From Orthonyx spaldingii (taxonomy: Eukaryota > Chordata > Aves > Passeriformes > Orthonychidae), in the NCBI GenBank assembly GCA_013397795.1, contig VZTJ01002478.1:3053370-3117369 (forward strand): a stretch of DNA of 64,000 nucleotides, in the 5' to 3' direction. Shown one piece after another: positions 47,463-61,500 of this stretch; position 1 is the first letter of the stretch; every line of letters begins with the position of its first letter. The translations under genes were made by a program, and so were the position numbers. The notes under the pieces are model-generated. The model searched no databases. It saw only the letters and a program-made list of their open reading frames with translations, and was not told where the DNA came from.

Positions 47463-50400
47463 CTTGTTCAGGAAATTGTGAGAGGGAGAAGTTAATAAAA
47501 CACATCATTGCTTCACTTTTTTCATGTATGATCATGTTCTGTCTTCCGATGCTTAATGAAAGTGGAACCATATATACATATACATATATTTAGTTTAAAC
47601 ACTTTGGGTTTTTTTCCTGGTAATGTGATATGCTGGTACTAATAGATATTTAAAACTGAGTAGTTTTGAACAAAGCTGATTTGTCTGGCTCATGGAAAGT
47701 CAGCAGGTACATTCTTATTAGCAAGATTCTCTACTTAAAAGAAAAAATCCATGAAATTTAATGATTCCAAATAGCAGGAAATTGAGAATTACCGGGTCAA
47801 ATGCAATAGTTCATTTAGTTCATTTTGGGCAGATTGTCAGCTACTAAGTGAAAAACATACTTTGTATCACAATACATTAAAATCCCACATCAGACATACA
47901 GTCAAATTTTTGTCTTTGGAGCAGAGTACATATCATTATATTCGTATATGACTATAGATTAGGCTGAAAAAGCTGCAGTACCTCCAAAGGACTCTCATCT
48001 TAATGTTGAGTATCTAAAGAATTCACTGTCTCACACCTACTGAGATAGGCAGGATTCAGAATAGCGCTAAATGTTTAAATGTCCAATGTTTAAATATGGC
48101 CAAGTTTCTTTTCTGAAGCAAATTATCTTAATTTCCCTTGTGAAACTTTCAAATTACTCTTTGAAACATAGTTAAATAACTGTGTAGATCAATAGCTACA
48201 CTCAGTTGCTTAAACATTTAATTGATCATCATCCTGCCACCCGGAGCAGACTGTCCTGAGAATACAATGTCCATTAAGTCCAAACACTATTAGCGATGAT
48301 AAATACTGCCATTTAACTACAATTGCTTTAGACCTCTCAATAAACTGGCTAAAATGGAGAATCAATTTTTATTTTGGTCAAGCCAGTGCTAGATATAGCA
48401 AACCAATTTCTCCCTAATTATGGGCATGTGTTTTTCTGATTATATTTTACAAGGATAGCGGAGAGCATTCAGATATCATCTGAGTGCCTTTTTTTTCTTT
48501 AACAAGATTATACATGCTAAGCTTTGCAAATCACTAAATGCCTTTTATGAAAAGCCAAGGTTGGAAGTGAGAAGGTGGAGTTCCAAAGGTTGCAAATTTG
48601 ACTTAGTCCAAGAAAAAAACACTAAATGCTGAAATGGGCCCCCACTCACATGTAAAAAAGATTTCACCTTTAGAAGGTTCCACTGCATGACAAACATATC
48701 AGTTTAGGAAAGATGGGCTGGATTCTGCTTCACTGGATTTGAGATACTTGATAATGACCACCATTGCGTAATTTTTCTAGTTCAATTGAAAGCCAGCTCC
48801 TCTTACTGGCCCAGCAGCAGTTTCTGAATCACTCAAATGGATAGGAACTGAACAGCATGAAAGGCAGCAGCGTCTTTCTTTTTTTAACAGATGTACATGA
48901 TTTTTTTAATAGGTTTTTTGCAGTATGTCAGTTTTAGAAGGTGAATCTAGCTTTTCCTTTTACAGCTGGCAAGCAAAACCATTTTCTCAGATGTCTCAAT
49001 GAAGTCCTCTGCATTTTAAGGGAAGAGTAAAGTGAATGGCTATGAATTGATGCAATCAGTTTTCCTGACAGAAGCACAAGCTCTCTAACCAACACTTTTC
49101 CCTTCCTTATCAAGAAAATCACCAGGGCTTTGCCTAAAGTTGTAGTCGCAGTGATATCTGATGATCCGCTGAAGCAGAACTCAACCCAAACTTCTGCATC
49201 TAGTACACTGAAAGTGTAACAGCAACAGTTTTGGCCAAAGCCAAAACTGGATGCTCAGAATTGATGCCGTATAAATGTAATGATGACAAAACAAAACAAA
49301 AACGAACCTGTCACAAATGCAACCGTGAGCACTTTGATTTCCGAAGGGTTAATAAAATAAATAGTTTATAAATGTACGCTTTCATTTCAGATCTCATAAT
49401 CTGGTAATAAATTATGTGATCTCAGCAGATACCTTCTGCTGTACAGTTCAGGTCACAAGCCATCTGTAAGATGTAAAATACTTCACTAGCAAGCTTGTCT
49501 CCTGGCTCAGCCAAAAAGAAAGAAAGCATGGAAAGCAAGCACAGAACACAAAGGAAAGCTGTCAATCAAATTCATTCATGCTATTAGAAACAGTAAAAGA
49601 GGGTAGTAAAGTGACCACCTGTAAGAGTAGCCCATAACTTTACAACATGATCACATATCAAACTTCCCAAAACACTTTTACTAAGAAAACAGTCAAAATA
49701 AAATTGTTTATTTTACAAGTTATGCTCTTTCTCCATGGAGTTTTCTGTATATGTCTTTCTAAAAAGATCAGGAAAAGATCATCCATTTTCTGCATTAGGC
49801 ATACAATAAAAATACGTAAATGTCCAAACTGTGCTGCATATAGCAGATCAAAGGAGCAGATCAAAATAATACTATCAATCAGAATTCTATTCTGTTGTTC
49901 ACAGTGCATAGCAGTTGAAGCATACTAGGAAAAATAGAAAACTACATCCCCAATCTAATTAACAAATTTTGCTAATGAAAGGCCCCAGAAAACATCACTT
50001 CTGTGCTGTGTTCAAACTCCCAAAACCTCTGAGGCCTCTTCTATCTACTCTCTTTCATCTCCATGAACTGCTCACCTTTCTCTGGCAATGCCACTTTCTT
50101 GACCTTTCCTTTAATGAACTCATTTCGGTCTACAGATATTTCTGTTTGCTGACTGGATAACCCTAATTTGAACTGGAGTGCATGACACCTTCTCATTTCT
50201 CCTGCTCATGTATTTTTATACTTTCTGCTTTTCTACTCCCATTATCTACGTGTGTTTGAGAGAACAGTGAAAGAGCAGCCTTGGTTCCAAAGTACTTCCA
50301 ATGCAGAACTTTGCTCCTATGAGAATGCAAGAAAGCATCCTCAGCTTTTTAGTCCCCCTACACAGTTGTACAGATCTGTAATCCCTAGATTTTTCTAAAT

Positions 50401-51641
50401 GCAAACACTTTTTATTCAATTATAATCTACTTGAACAGGAACTTTTTTTTTCAAGAATACATTAGAAAGAACCATTTAAAAAATTCTATATAAGTATTTA
50501 ACGCATTAGCAATGATTATCAGTATCATCACAGGCTGTTCATGCATGAAGCATGATTTTAGGGAAGAACTGTATCTGTTTGCATGTGCTTGAAAATTTTT
50601 TGTAAACACTCTGAAGTATTTGGCATTTATATATTCCTGCTACGTATATCAGTTTCATAAACTTTATGTTTAACTGTTGCTGTTCTCAGCATGCCTCAGG
50701 AAATACATACCAGCAAAAGAGAGAGCTTAAAAACACTTAAATTATTAAGAAAAAATTTAAAATATGCTTTCCCCAGCAACTTAACACTATAATCATGGCT
50801 AAAGGTTTCAGTAGTAACCAAGATGAAAAAGATCCTTCTCTCTCTTATGAATGTACTGGGAAAATCACAGTCTGACAGAAAGAGTTTGCTTAAGACTAGA
50901 AGCAGTTCACTACAAGGCACCTCTCCTGAAACAAAGCTATGCCATTCTCCTTGATTCTAACACACTTAACACGCAACAGAACTTGGTTTTACTAGCAGCT
51001 ATGCAGTGAACACTCTGTGTATTACTGCTGCTCATAAGTCTAGTGACTAAGTCGAAACTTCAAAAAAGTCCTATTAATTTTTTTACCATGACATCAACAT
51101 ATATTACTGGTTAGAAATCCCCTTTCAATGGTAGAGGATAAGATATGATTTAGTAGAAAGAATATGTACAGGAAGAAGATTGCTGGGGTTAGGAACATGG
51201 GAAGCTTTCCTCTTAGTACTGAATCAAAGGACAGCAAACTGAGAAGCAGCCCAGGGAAGAAATCCGTGTGAACAGTATAATCTCTCTTTGAGTGTACTAT
51301 CCTGATTTGGAGAAAACTAGCATTTTATTTCCTTTCTTATCATAGAGTCTATGAGATTGACTTCATTAGTTTTAATTTCAGTGACACAATATTCATAAGT
51401 TATTTTTAAAACTGCAACGCAGCAGATATTTTGCAACTCGATTTTAATCTTTGATACAGAGTGGCATTGACAAAAATTAAAGAATTTTGACTTATAATGA
51501 AAAATCCGCATCTGCATTTAAAGAATGCCAAAATCTTGCATTTTTTAGAAGAGTGATTAAAACCAAGCTGCAATGAGCCCTCCAGTATCTCAGACTCCAT
51601 GCATTTGTTTCTAATAATAAAGGCCCTTAAGGCATCCTTAC
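47463..51641 (-). other. FAT1: Intron 6 (4179 bp)
   Basis: Begins with a TATATACATATACATATATT-type stretch at about 47570-47590; otherwise no exon or repeat family recognised. Confidence 0.75.
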
Positions 51642-51852
51642 CCGTTATGTCAAACCAAAGTGGTGTTCCAAGAGGTTCAACAGCTATTACACCAATCATG
51701 TGAGCAACTGGGTCACTTTCCATCACCGTAAAAGAAAAAAATGATTCCTCAAAATAAATAGGCTCTGTGGGCGGGACGGGCTTTGGAATCCATTCTATGT
51801 GAAGCCGTGTAGTTGAAGACTTTTGTGGACGACCATTATCTACAGCTTTAAT
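51642..51852 (-). CDS. FAT1: FAT1 exon 6 (cadherin repeats)
   Basis: The 211-bp exon (phase 0 in, one base over) starts IKAVDNGRPQKSS and continues RLHIEWIPKPVPP into EESFFSFTVMESDP. The inter-repeat linker here lacks the DXNDN calcium motif and is replaced by a proline-rich stretch, as in human FAT1, so this joint is probably calcium-free or partly so. It ends WFDIT plus one base of Gly. The acceptor is TTTCACAG and the donor ACGG|GTAAGG. Confidence 0.95.
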
Positions 51853-52361
51853 CTGTGAAACAGACACATCTTTTAGGTTACAGGATCACATAAATCATTA
51901 TGTCACATAAACAGAAAGCAGTAATAAGCTCCAAGCATGTTTGCTCGTGTGAGATATTTCCAAAAAGGTTAAGTGTCTCTCAAAGTGCCACTTGCCCTTC
52001 ATTATCTGGGCAGCAAATGGAGAAAAAGTATGCAGCACCTGATAGCAGCACAAACTGTTACCATAAATTCACTTTTATTTTGCTTTCTTCCTGAAGGTGA
52101 GTCAAACCGATTGTTTGTGCTCCCTCATCACATACATTATCTGTCAAGTTCTGGAAAAGAACAGCAGTTCTTGATACACAATCCAAACATCTGAAATCAT
52201 CCTTTAATAAAAGCCAAACAAACACACAAAACAATACTTCTGGATTTGTTGAAGCTTTTTTCCTTCAGATACTGCAGTCACTCACCTGCCAGCTACTGAA
52301 TAAGAAATGAGCAGATAAAAGAACACTTTACATATTCATGATATACAAGATTTTCACTCAC
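51853..52361 (-). other. FAT1: Intron 5 (509 bp)
   Basis: Nothing recognised beyond the splice sites. Confidence 0.8.
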
Positions 52362-52691
52362 TGAAAGGATATCATAGTCCCTTGCTGCAGAAAATTTCTT
52401 TGATGACACCACTCCAGTTTTTGGTTCAATAAAGAATTTGCCATGTTCATCACCATCTTCAATGCTGTAAGAGATCTCTGCATTGGGGCCTTCATCTTTA
52501 TCTGCAGCAATAACTCGATAGATCGGCTCTCTCCTAGCAGTTCTCTCTCGCTCTGGCTTGCCACGCTCTGGAAGCCGAATTTTGTAGAATTTTTGCAAGA
52601 ATTGAGGCTTATTGTCATTCTCATCTAAGACCTTCACAATCACCCGTGCAATTGTTGATTTTGCAGGAGTACCATTGTCTGTTACTGTTAC
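52362..52691 (-). CDS. FAT1: FAT1 exon 5 (cadherin repeats)
   Basis: The 330-bp exon begins and ends in phase 0. It encodes the end of one cadherin repeat (VTVTDNGTPAKS), the canonical calcium-binding linker DENDNKPQF, and most of the next repeat with ADKDEGPNAEISYSI and a DGDEHGKFFIEPKTG segment. The stretch RLPERGKPERERTARREP is an unusually basic insertion in the first strands of the repeat and is also present in human FAT1 as recalled. The acceptor is AAAACAG|GTAACA and the donor TTTCA|GTGAGT. Confidence 0.95.
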
Positions 52692-55509
52692 CTGTTTTTA
52701 TTAAAAGGGGTAAAGTTAGAGCTTAAATATGACCCTTCCAACAATGCTCCTCCCTAAATGAGATTTTCCTACAACTAGCTAAACAATTGTAAAGTTATCC
52801 CTTAACTTCAGTTAAAGCAATTGCCTAAAGCTATTAGGTGTGTATTTACAAAAGGCACTACAATAGTATATTCAGCTATTATCTTAATATTATGACACAT
52901 GAAATGCAACATGAAATGCAAATATTCATGTTCACCTCTAACAGATGGTATGACTTCCACACATATGAATATCTGTTCCCTTTAGTACTTGTAATGGAAC
53001 ACCACCACATACCTTTCAGTTTACAAAAAACCCCCAACCAAACCCAGTGAGAAATGACACTGGGTTGACGAAATTACAAGGGGTATAGGATAACACGTCC
53101 ATTAATATAATGTTAGCATTGCCCTGAGCCAAGTAAAAAACAAAGGCAAATTTGAGAAAAATCTATTTGATTTGAATGCAACATCAGTTTTGAAGGCATT
53201 ATTGACATAACAAAGAGTAATGTCAGTATAAGTCAGTATAGGACATGAGAGAATACCATGAAGCTAATCTAAAATAATTGCATAAGAAAGTGCCAATTGG
53301 CACTCAGAAAATACTTACAAATTGGGAATAAAAAAGTGGGGCACATTAGTTACTATTATGTAAGCAGAAGTGCAATCAAAAATCAAATTTAATAGCAAAA
53401 AGTAAAAGACCCACCAACCCATCTGGTCAACATTTCAATGCTCAATGAATTAGGCAGAGGCTCAGCACCTGGTTCATAATACTGTCCACCATTCTGCACA
53501 TTTCTGGGTTTCTTTCCAACCTATTTTCAGAGTTGTAAACATAAAACTAACACATGGGAAAACTGCTGCTTTAGGCAGGGCTGTCTGTCAGTATCTCTCT
53601 GTAGTTAAGAGTTCTTCTGTCAGATACTTCACACACTTTTAGTTAAAACATTAACAAGCAGCTGGGATTCAAAATGAACCAAAGAATGAACAATTATAAA
53701 TTACACCAGCAGGCAATAAATGATGGCCCAAACTAAGGAGCAATGAGCTTAAACTGCTTTTTTATACAGAAGGATGAAAGCAGGAGGATTTATGTACCAT
53801 TACGTGACACTGTAATCCTAAAAATAAACTTTCTGAGTTCTGTACATTTTAGCTTAAGGTTATAATCTTAAATTAGCATGACTGCTAGCAGACAACTGCC
53901 CATAACATTACACCATGTGTGTGACCCCTGCATAGGTTTTGGCCCAGAACAAGTAGCACACACACACATTGTTCAGCTGCAGCCTGAGAATTCACACAAT
54001 TCAGACCCAATTTTCAACAGGCAACTTGGCTGTGGCCACCCTGTTCCAGGGATAAGGTGTAAGCAATCAAAGCCATATGTGCCATGTGGCTTCAGGATTA
54101 GAAAACAATCCACAGCTCATTTTATTTACTGTATAAATCTAATAAAAACCCAGTATAATATATAGAGAAGTAAAAGTCATGATATACCAATTTTACAACC
54201 AATACACATAGCAGTGGCCAAGACATAATGGACATGAAGTGCTTTGGGAAACTGAGACAACCAGATTTGATGAGGTAATTTGAAAAGAGAATTACATAAT
54301 TACTTTAAAATTTACAAGAATATTATGTCTAGTACTAAATCAGATTTGCCATTTAATTAATTTTGTTACTATTACTTCTAGAAACACACTGCAATGGAAA
54401 TTCTGCCCCACTGCTGCTTAGGTACAAAGCATTCTTTTCAAAGCTGATACAGAAATGAAAATAATGATAAAAAAATTGGTCCAATAGCTGCATTAATGCC
54501 GCTTGCAATGCACCAAAGGGATACAAAAGGCCCAGGAAGACTGCACATATAATGCAATTATGCAAAAAGTTAGTTTGTGCTATCGGGGAATAAATACATT
54601 CATCTCCACGTCCCTGTAGTTACTGCATTCTTATTGGAACACCCTTCTAAGGTTTTCACAAGTTTTGAGTAAGTCTAGAGTTGCTTCTCTCTTTAACATT
54701 AACTTGGCCAACTCCCATTGCAGTCTTTTATCTGTCATCCAGGACAAGAGGCACAATAAACGTTCCAGATAAATCTTAGGACATAAGGATCACTATGAAT
54801 TTTAAGTCTTTGCTACAGGTGAAGTACCATGCCATTACTCTGCTTGACAACATTGTGAAACTGGATGACTTAAAAGTTCTCTACATGTTTTCCTTTCATG
54901 CTTTTCTTTCACAGAGAATGAGAAAAGCTCTTAAATAAACTCCAGGCATTCAACTGAATGTAGCTAAATAAAAGCATTATGTCACAAGTTCCATGCTCGT
55001 GGACTCTGGCTCTATAATGTGTCTTGCAACTGATGTGATTGGTAAATATGTTATGCAGTAAATAGGGCTACTCGCATACCATCCTTTTGTATTCTCCACA
55101 TTATAAAAACATTCTGCACTTCTTTTTCAGAAGCCTATACTCAGCAAAAGTTAGGCTGAAACAGCTATTCCAATAATTACACATGAAGGTAAAAAGAGGA
55201 ATCACACTCCTTTTAACAATCATGCCTTTGTACCATTTGAACGAAAATCTTTGTTTTGCAATATAGAAAAAAAAAAATGGTGTTCAATCTGTACCTTTAG
55301 TCTTTTTCAGCAAAAAAGTCCCAACACACTGTTTTGATAAGATAGGTGGTTATCTGCATTGCAACATAATGAACACAGAAGAAAATTACTTCTTAAATCC
55401 AGTTTTTTAAATTCTTCGTATAGTAATCAAGCCTGGCAAACTTAATTCTCTGTAAAAGAGCAATGAACTTACAGTCACTGTTTTTCAGCAAGCTCAATAA
55501 ATTATTTAC
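52692..55509 (-). other. FAT1: Intron 4 (2818 bp)
   Basis: AT-rich; no exon or repeat family recognised. Confidence 0.75.
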
Positions 55510-55571
55510 CTCCAGTATGTGCTCTCCCTGCTGCTCTCGATCTAGTTTTCTGGATGTGGTTGTAATTAGCC
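55510..55571 (-). CDS. FAT1: FAT1 exon 4 (cadherin repeat fragment, 62 bp)
   Basis: This very short exon encodes G-LITTTSRKLDREQQGEHILE, the core strand typical of a cadherin repeat (G-hydrophobic-I-x-T, LDRE, Y/H-x-L). The acceptor reads TTTACAG and the donor CTGGAG|GTAAAT. It starts with two bases completing a Gly codon and ends in phase 0, which fits exon 5. It is the most upstream FAT1 exon found. Human exon 4 is also 62 bp as far as I recall, which supports the numbering. Confidence 0.9.
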
Positions 55572-58500
55572 CTGTAAATGTAAGAGAATAATTAATCAGT
55601 TCCTTCAAGAAAATAATCTGAATGAAGGTTAGGTTAAATCAGCAGTTACTGATATCCTTAATCTCAATTTCTTCTTAGGTGGCCACTTCCATTTTTGTAC
55701 AATTTATGCTTTCATTAAGGGAAGGGGTGAGGGGTTTCCAATCCTTAAAAGCTGTGAAAATATTCTTTGCAATCTGAAAACTAAGCTGTTGTAACACTTA
55801 AGACAAACACAGTTCAGTGTTCCAACACATCTGTGCATATTATGTTTCTGAGAGAAGTAATGAATATAATTCTCCCACATGAAATCTTGTTTTCAGAGGG
55901 CATTCATATGCCCTTTTCAAAGGGTGCTGATGGACATTATCTGAATTAATTATCAATGTCTTCAGGAGAAACACCTATTTGTAATATTAGTGATAAGGGC
56001 AAAAGAAGGTTAACCTGAAGAGATGCAATAATAGAGGAAAACACAGCAATTTGCCTGTATTGGCTTAATTTCACAATGACAAGCAAACAGTTGCTGTTGA
56101 CAACAGCAGAGAACAACCACAAGTTTTTGATGCATGATGTTATGTTTCGTCACAAGACTTTGATACACTCCTGATGCAAGATTAGGAAGGCATGATGGGT
56201 TTTGCTTTAAATGAAAAAGTCAGAGGTAACAAAAAGACAGTGAAATCTAAATACAGAAGGATCTTATTTGAATTAATTCTCCCTAACACTTCAGAATTTT
56301 AACTATTGAGTTTCATGAAAAATAAACTTGGTCAGCTCTCAATTATAGTGGAATGATTTGCTATTGTGTGAGTTAACTGTGCCATGGATGTAGCCACAAG
56401 AGAATTCAGTTTCTTTGCTGCACAAATGCCATTAACCTTTTTGCAGGTACAAGTTGGCCACACAAATACCATCGCTGTGTTCACGTGGGACTGAACCTGT
56501 GCTATCAAACCTTAGACCTAACCTGGCCTTTCATGAAGCAAACACCAAGATTTGCATTTGCCCAGCTTAAGCTACTACTGATCATAGCATCCCATATTCT
56601 CCAAAGCAGCAACACAGAGGACACTGCAATGTCAGGAGACATTTTATCCAACTATCCCAGCTTTTGACAGTGAAAGGAAAGCATTGCCATCTTGGTCCTT
56701 AATTGTCAAACTGGAAAACAGGGAAGCAATTACCTAAATAAGGATGAAATAGACATCAAAATACAGGCAGCATACTTCATGTTCTGTTTTCTAACTACAG
56801 AGTAATTTCTTTATTAATATGACCTTATATTAGGAAATTAAAAATATAAGAAAATTAAAATCCACTTATAAAGTTTTCAAAGCTAGTCTGCTTTGAAAAA
56901 GCCTTCACTTTTGTCTCTCAGCTGATAAAAAGCAGAGTATGTAAGAAAAGCAATAAAGACTTCAATTTCAGTTAAAAGAGAAAGGCCAAGAAACAGGATT
57001 GTATACCACAGGTGCATAGCTACTCAATGCTTCTGACAAAACCAGCTGTAGTCTACTTATACCAACAAAATAGACAGCCTGTACTAAATAATATGTTCAA
57101 AACCTATATAAGGTGATATTACAGCTGTCAATTGTTCAAACAACTATTCTCCAAAAACCAGACAGTGCAAATAACAGCTGTTTCAATTACAGTCAAATCT
57201 GCCCTTGTTTTTCCAGCAATTTTGTTTGCCGTCGTATCAAATCCATTATTTATCTAGTATTCTAGGCAATGGTGTGTCATCTTCTCCTGCTTTATATTTT
57301 TATGCTTTTACAGCACTTAGAATATATCTGTGCTATTGTTAAGATACATCTTTTGGTATTATGAAGTAATTGCCCTTAGTTACATAGAAAGGGGGAATGA
57401 AAATTAAAACATACAAAACCCCAAAACAATCACACCAAAAACAAGGAAAAAAGTTGCATTATTACTGTGAATTTAGGAATAGACAGGGGAAAAAAGAGAA
57501 AATGATGTGACACTTGTCTATTAACCTTCTTGAGGTAATATTTTCACATGGAGTTTACAGAGGTGTGAGCAATGACAACTGAAAATATTTATTGTCACAT
57601 ATTCTAAAAAGCTTTACTTTCCTGGCTAAGTCTGGGCAACACATTCTCTTTTCACAGGCTCTATGGGAAACAGAATAGGACTGTTAATTGGAAGTGAACA
57701 AGTGGCATAGCCGATGCCTCATCTGCTTCCTTCCAGCAAAGGGACTTGTAGGTGACTTGAAGAAACATAAGTTCTCCTAAAACCTTTTTCTACTGAGTAC
57801 CTCTGTAATAAGGCAGCACAAGCCCTCCTATGAAGCATTAATCTCAAGGATCATCACTGTTACAAGAGGAAAGTGCAGAATGCAGCATAGCCACTAAAGG
57901 AGTTGAATGTTGAACAGCTGGGTTGAGGATGGGGAAAATCTCAAAAATAGGAGAAATAAAGCAATCCTATCAGAAATACCTCATGATGCTTGAATTTCCC
58001 TGAATATTCAACAGTTAGTCTGCATCCTCTGACAATATTAAGATTCCATCTCTCACAGCAGCAGCAAGTAGAGAATTACATGAGATCAGAAAAATGGCAC
58101 CTTTCAATAGCTTCCTATCCATTTTTTTTGCCATCAAGAGCCATGAAGACTGGAGCCACCCTTAAAAATGGCAATTAATACTTGGAGAAAAAAAAAAATC
58201 AAACAAAAAAAAATTCACAAGCTTTTGCTGTAAGCACTCAAGACAAACTTCTACCTTGTGCCACTACTTTACACACTAGTGATTGTTAAAGGAAATCTTA
58301 TTCCAGATAAAATTCCTGTTAATGAAGTTTGTCAGTACAACTCAAATGGGTAAGCAGAAAACTATCCAGCAAGAATAAAATAAATATACTTTGATCTGTT
58401 AAAACCTCCAGTCTTTTCAGCCAAACATGCCACACTTCTGTTAAAACACTTCAGACCAATAACAGAACGGCTTAGTCTTCACCATATATATCCTGTATAT

Positions 58501-61500
58501 TCAGCAGAAACTAATGCCAACAAAGGAAATGTAACACTTCTGGATTTAGAATCACATACACATGCATGACATTCTTTTTATTTAACTCTTTACTGCTAGA
58601 CACTTTCCTAAGTGCAAATTTAGCTTCAGTAAAGTGTTTCACTTCAGCTTAGGACTATAAAAGGTTTGATTATCGCAAATGCTTTTCTATTTTTACCAAG
58701 TTTGTCTATATTACAGAATGTTTAATGCTGCACTAACAGATTTTGTCCATTGTTGAAGAGCGTTTCTGAACTACAGCTGTGATAATAAGGTCAAGTGCTC
58801 TGATGCACTGTGACTGCCTGCTAAGAGGGTTGGGGAGAATCTTTGGACCTAATGTAAGTCAGCTCCCTGCAACAAAAGCCACCACTCTGCTCTGTTCTTA
58901 ATTTCATTAGATTGAGCTCCTTCTCTTTTCTGTAACACTTTGTAAATATCCTTGCTGTGCCCCCCCTCTACAAAAATAAATGCATGACCACACTTCCGCA
59001 TACACCACATCCCCACAGGAGTGGCATGTAAAAGATTTCAATTAAGATCTGAAGAAGTGTGGAAGACAATCACTTTTGAAATCCTTATTATGAGGTGGGG
59101 AGACTGTGTTGATTGCTGAATGAAATAATAGCATGTGTGAGAAACAGGTCACTGTGACAAACCATTCTATTACAAAGCAAAACTAACTCAGAGAATGGTT
59201 TGTAGTCATATTCTTGCATTTTTCTTCTGCCTCCTTTTCTCAACCCCCTTTCCCAAAACCAACAGAAGCAATAAGCTCCAGTAATTCACATCACTGACTA
59301 TTATTTCACCTGAAATCAATGTCACTATGGCAAGATGGGTCAAGTATTCTTGAAAAATGCAGGTTTATAACAAACATTTCTAAGATAATGATGAGGAAAT
59401 AGTATCTCTAGTGAATTGGTGCAATTTTTGTATTTAGTAATATTTAAAAACTTGCCTCATCAGAAACATTTTCACAACAGCAGCGTAATAATTTAGAGAG
59501 TTTTTGGAGAAATCATAGCTGTTCTGCCTCACTAGGTGGGGAGCTACTATAATCAACTGAAACTAACTGTAAACATCTGAAACAAACAGAACAAAACAAA
59601 AAACCTGCACTAGTAAGAAATACAATTGTATTCTCCTTTCATTCCTTATTTGAGTTTACGTTCTGGGGATAGCTGCCATCTATTTGAAGTCTACCCAAAC
59701 ATTAAGAGTCACAACTGCATTCAGATAAAACTTACTTCAGACTTCTATTTTGAATAGTAGCAAAACAAACATACAAAAATGCAACTATAGCAAACAATTA
59801 TGTAAATATAAATAAAACTGCTACATTTGGAACAGACATTAGCACCAGAAATCAGATATTAGCAGGGATTTATTTCACCTCAGTTCCCAGCTACATCACC
59901 TTACCTCTGTTTCTGAAAACTATCAACAACAATTTTCTTTCAATGCTGAAATGGCAGTATCTTTAAAAAACATAGATTATTAGGTGGGCACAATGTTAAA
60001 AAGTTTCTGTTGGCTATCTTTATGGCATGGATGATCTCAGTGATGAAAGAACTAGCATCAGAAAAAGCAGTTTTTGCAAGGAGAGGAGGAAGCCTCAAAG
60101 TTTTTATTTTGCTATGTATACATCATGCATTCCGATGTGTTTGTGCTTTCACAAATATCTACAGACTTTCCAACTACACATTCAGCTTGAGGTGATGAAG
60201 CTTCTGGAGCTGGGTGGGAGTCTGGCTGTTAGACATGGCTAATCCCCACAATGAACCAAAAGAATAAAGCGGATGCCAGGTATACTATGCTGTCTCCAAT
60301 TAGTTTGAACTGATAGGCTTGATTTGAATTAGTATAACACTATTTGAATTGCAGCATATGAAAAGAAATACAGCTTCTCTGACCTTTGAATGCACTGGCA
60401 CCCAAGATTTAAGGATATACAGGAAGTAGCTACAAAGTTTTTTATCACTAACTTCAACAAATACAAGACAAACTAAATATGAGGGAGCCCATATTTGGTC
60501 AATGTGGTTTTCGTCCTGTGTGTTAAATGCAAACCATAACTAACCAGCAGAAATGGGTTCTCTGGACTGCATCAGTCAATTATCATTTAAATTTGCAATC
60601 ATGATTACTGCAACTTAACTATTATTTTAGCTCTTGTTCCCCCACTTCAACCTCAAACCCAACAAATTACTAGAGAATGTTTAAGGGTTTTCTTTTTCTA
60701 TTTTCAACATATTGTTATACATTAAGATCTGTTTACAAGGTCTTAATATGTAAATCAGTTTAAGACTTGAAGGAGTATGGATTTTAAATTCACATGTGGT
60801 TGTAATGGTAATCATGTTAACTACTGCATAACACAACCCAAAAGCACTGGGCAAATTACAGCAAATATTCTGTCAGTCGAAGACCAATTATGTCTCTTTA
60901 AGTGATAAAGAAACTGTCTCATTTCAAGGCAGGGTTTCCTACTAATCTTCCTCATTTAAGAAATAGTGTATTCTATCCAATTCAAGACAGCTTTCCCTCC
61001 TAGACAGAGGAATAGATCTTTCTTTTGTATGACAGACTAAGAAGTTCACTGGAATCAGCAGTTTCCTCCTCACAGAAGTACTAGGTGTGATCAAGTCATG
61101 TTGTAGACATCTCTCATAATACAGTGAGCATCAAGTTTCACTATCTGAAAGGTCTCTTATGACATCGTTTTAAACTGCTTCCAATATCTCAGCACTTTCC
61201 AAAATATGAACAAAATGACTGATAACACAATAATCCATGACTAGTTCATCACTGATACATAAAGACGACAATTTTTTTTCAGTCTGCTTTTGACTGATTT
61301 CAAGTTAACTGTATTTTACACCTAACTTATGTTACAATCAATGACCATCAGAAAAGGCCCACATTTTCCTTCTAAAGATGCTCAGATAAGCTTTTTGGCA
61401 AGACTGTAGTCAAATCTTGTTTTTTACATAAGCTAAAAAAAGGCTTCACGACCAAAACAAATGAACAGGTTAACAAAAACAGGTCAATAAAAATTAATAG

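Larger units (their letters stand above)
5095..55571 (-). other. FAT1: FAT1 gene, 3' three-quarters (exons 4-27 by human numbering)
   Basis: This is the transcription-unit span from exon 4 to the distal poly(A) region; exons 1-3 are not in the window. FAT1 is a giant type I membrane protocadherin acting in cell adhesion, planar polarity, actin dynamics and Hippo/Wnt modulation. The 24 exons listed separately were joined by reading GT/AG sites and checking phase at each junction. They sum to 10190 coding bases including the stop, about 3395 residues. Domain order is cadherin repeats, EGF, laminin G, three EGF, calcium-binding EGF, transmembrane helix and cytoplasmic tail. FAT1 is preferred over FAT2, FAT3 and FAT4 because of the single laminin G domain, five EGF units and a tail almost identical to recalled human FAT1, including the end SQQHTEV. 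No lesion was found. Confidence 0.96.

Noticed and set aside
49647..49928. Overlapping open frames of about 85-93 codons on both strands in intron 6
   Set aside because: No recognisable domain, AT-rich composition, no splice or promoter context; consistent with chance.
58660..58930. Possible conserved regulatory block in intron 3 (less AT-rich, contains CAGCTGTGATAATAAGG-like sites)
   Set aside because: Conservation cannot be judged from one sequence; single motifs of this length are expected by chance.
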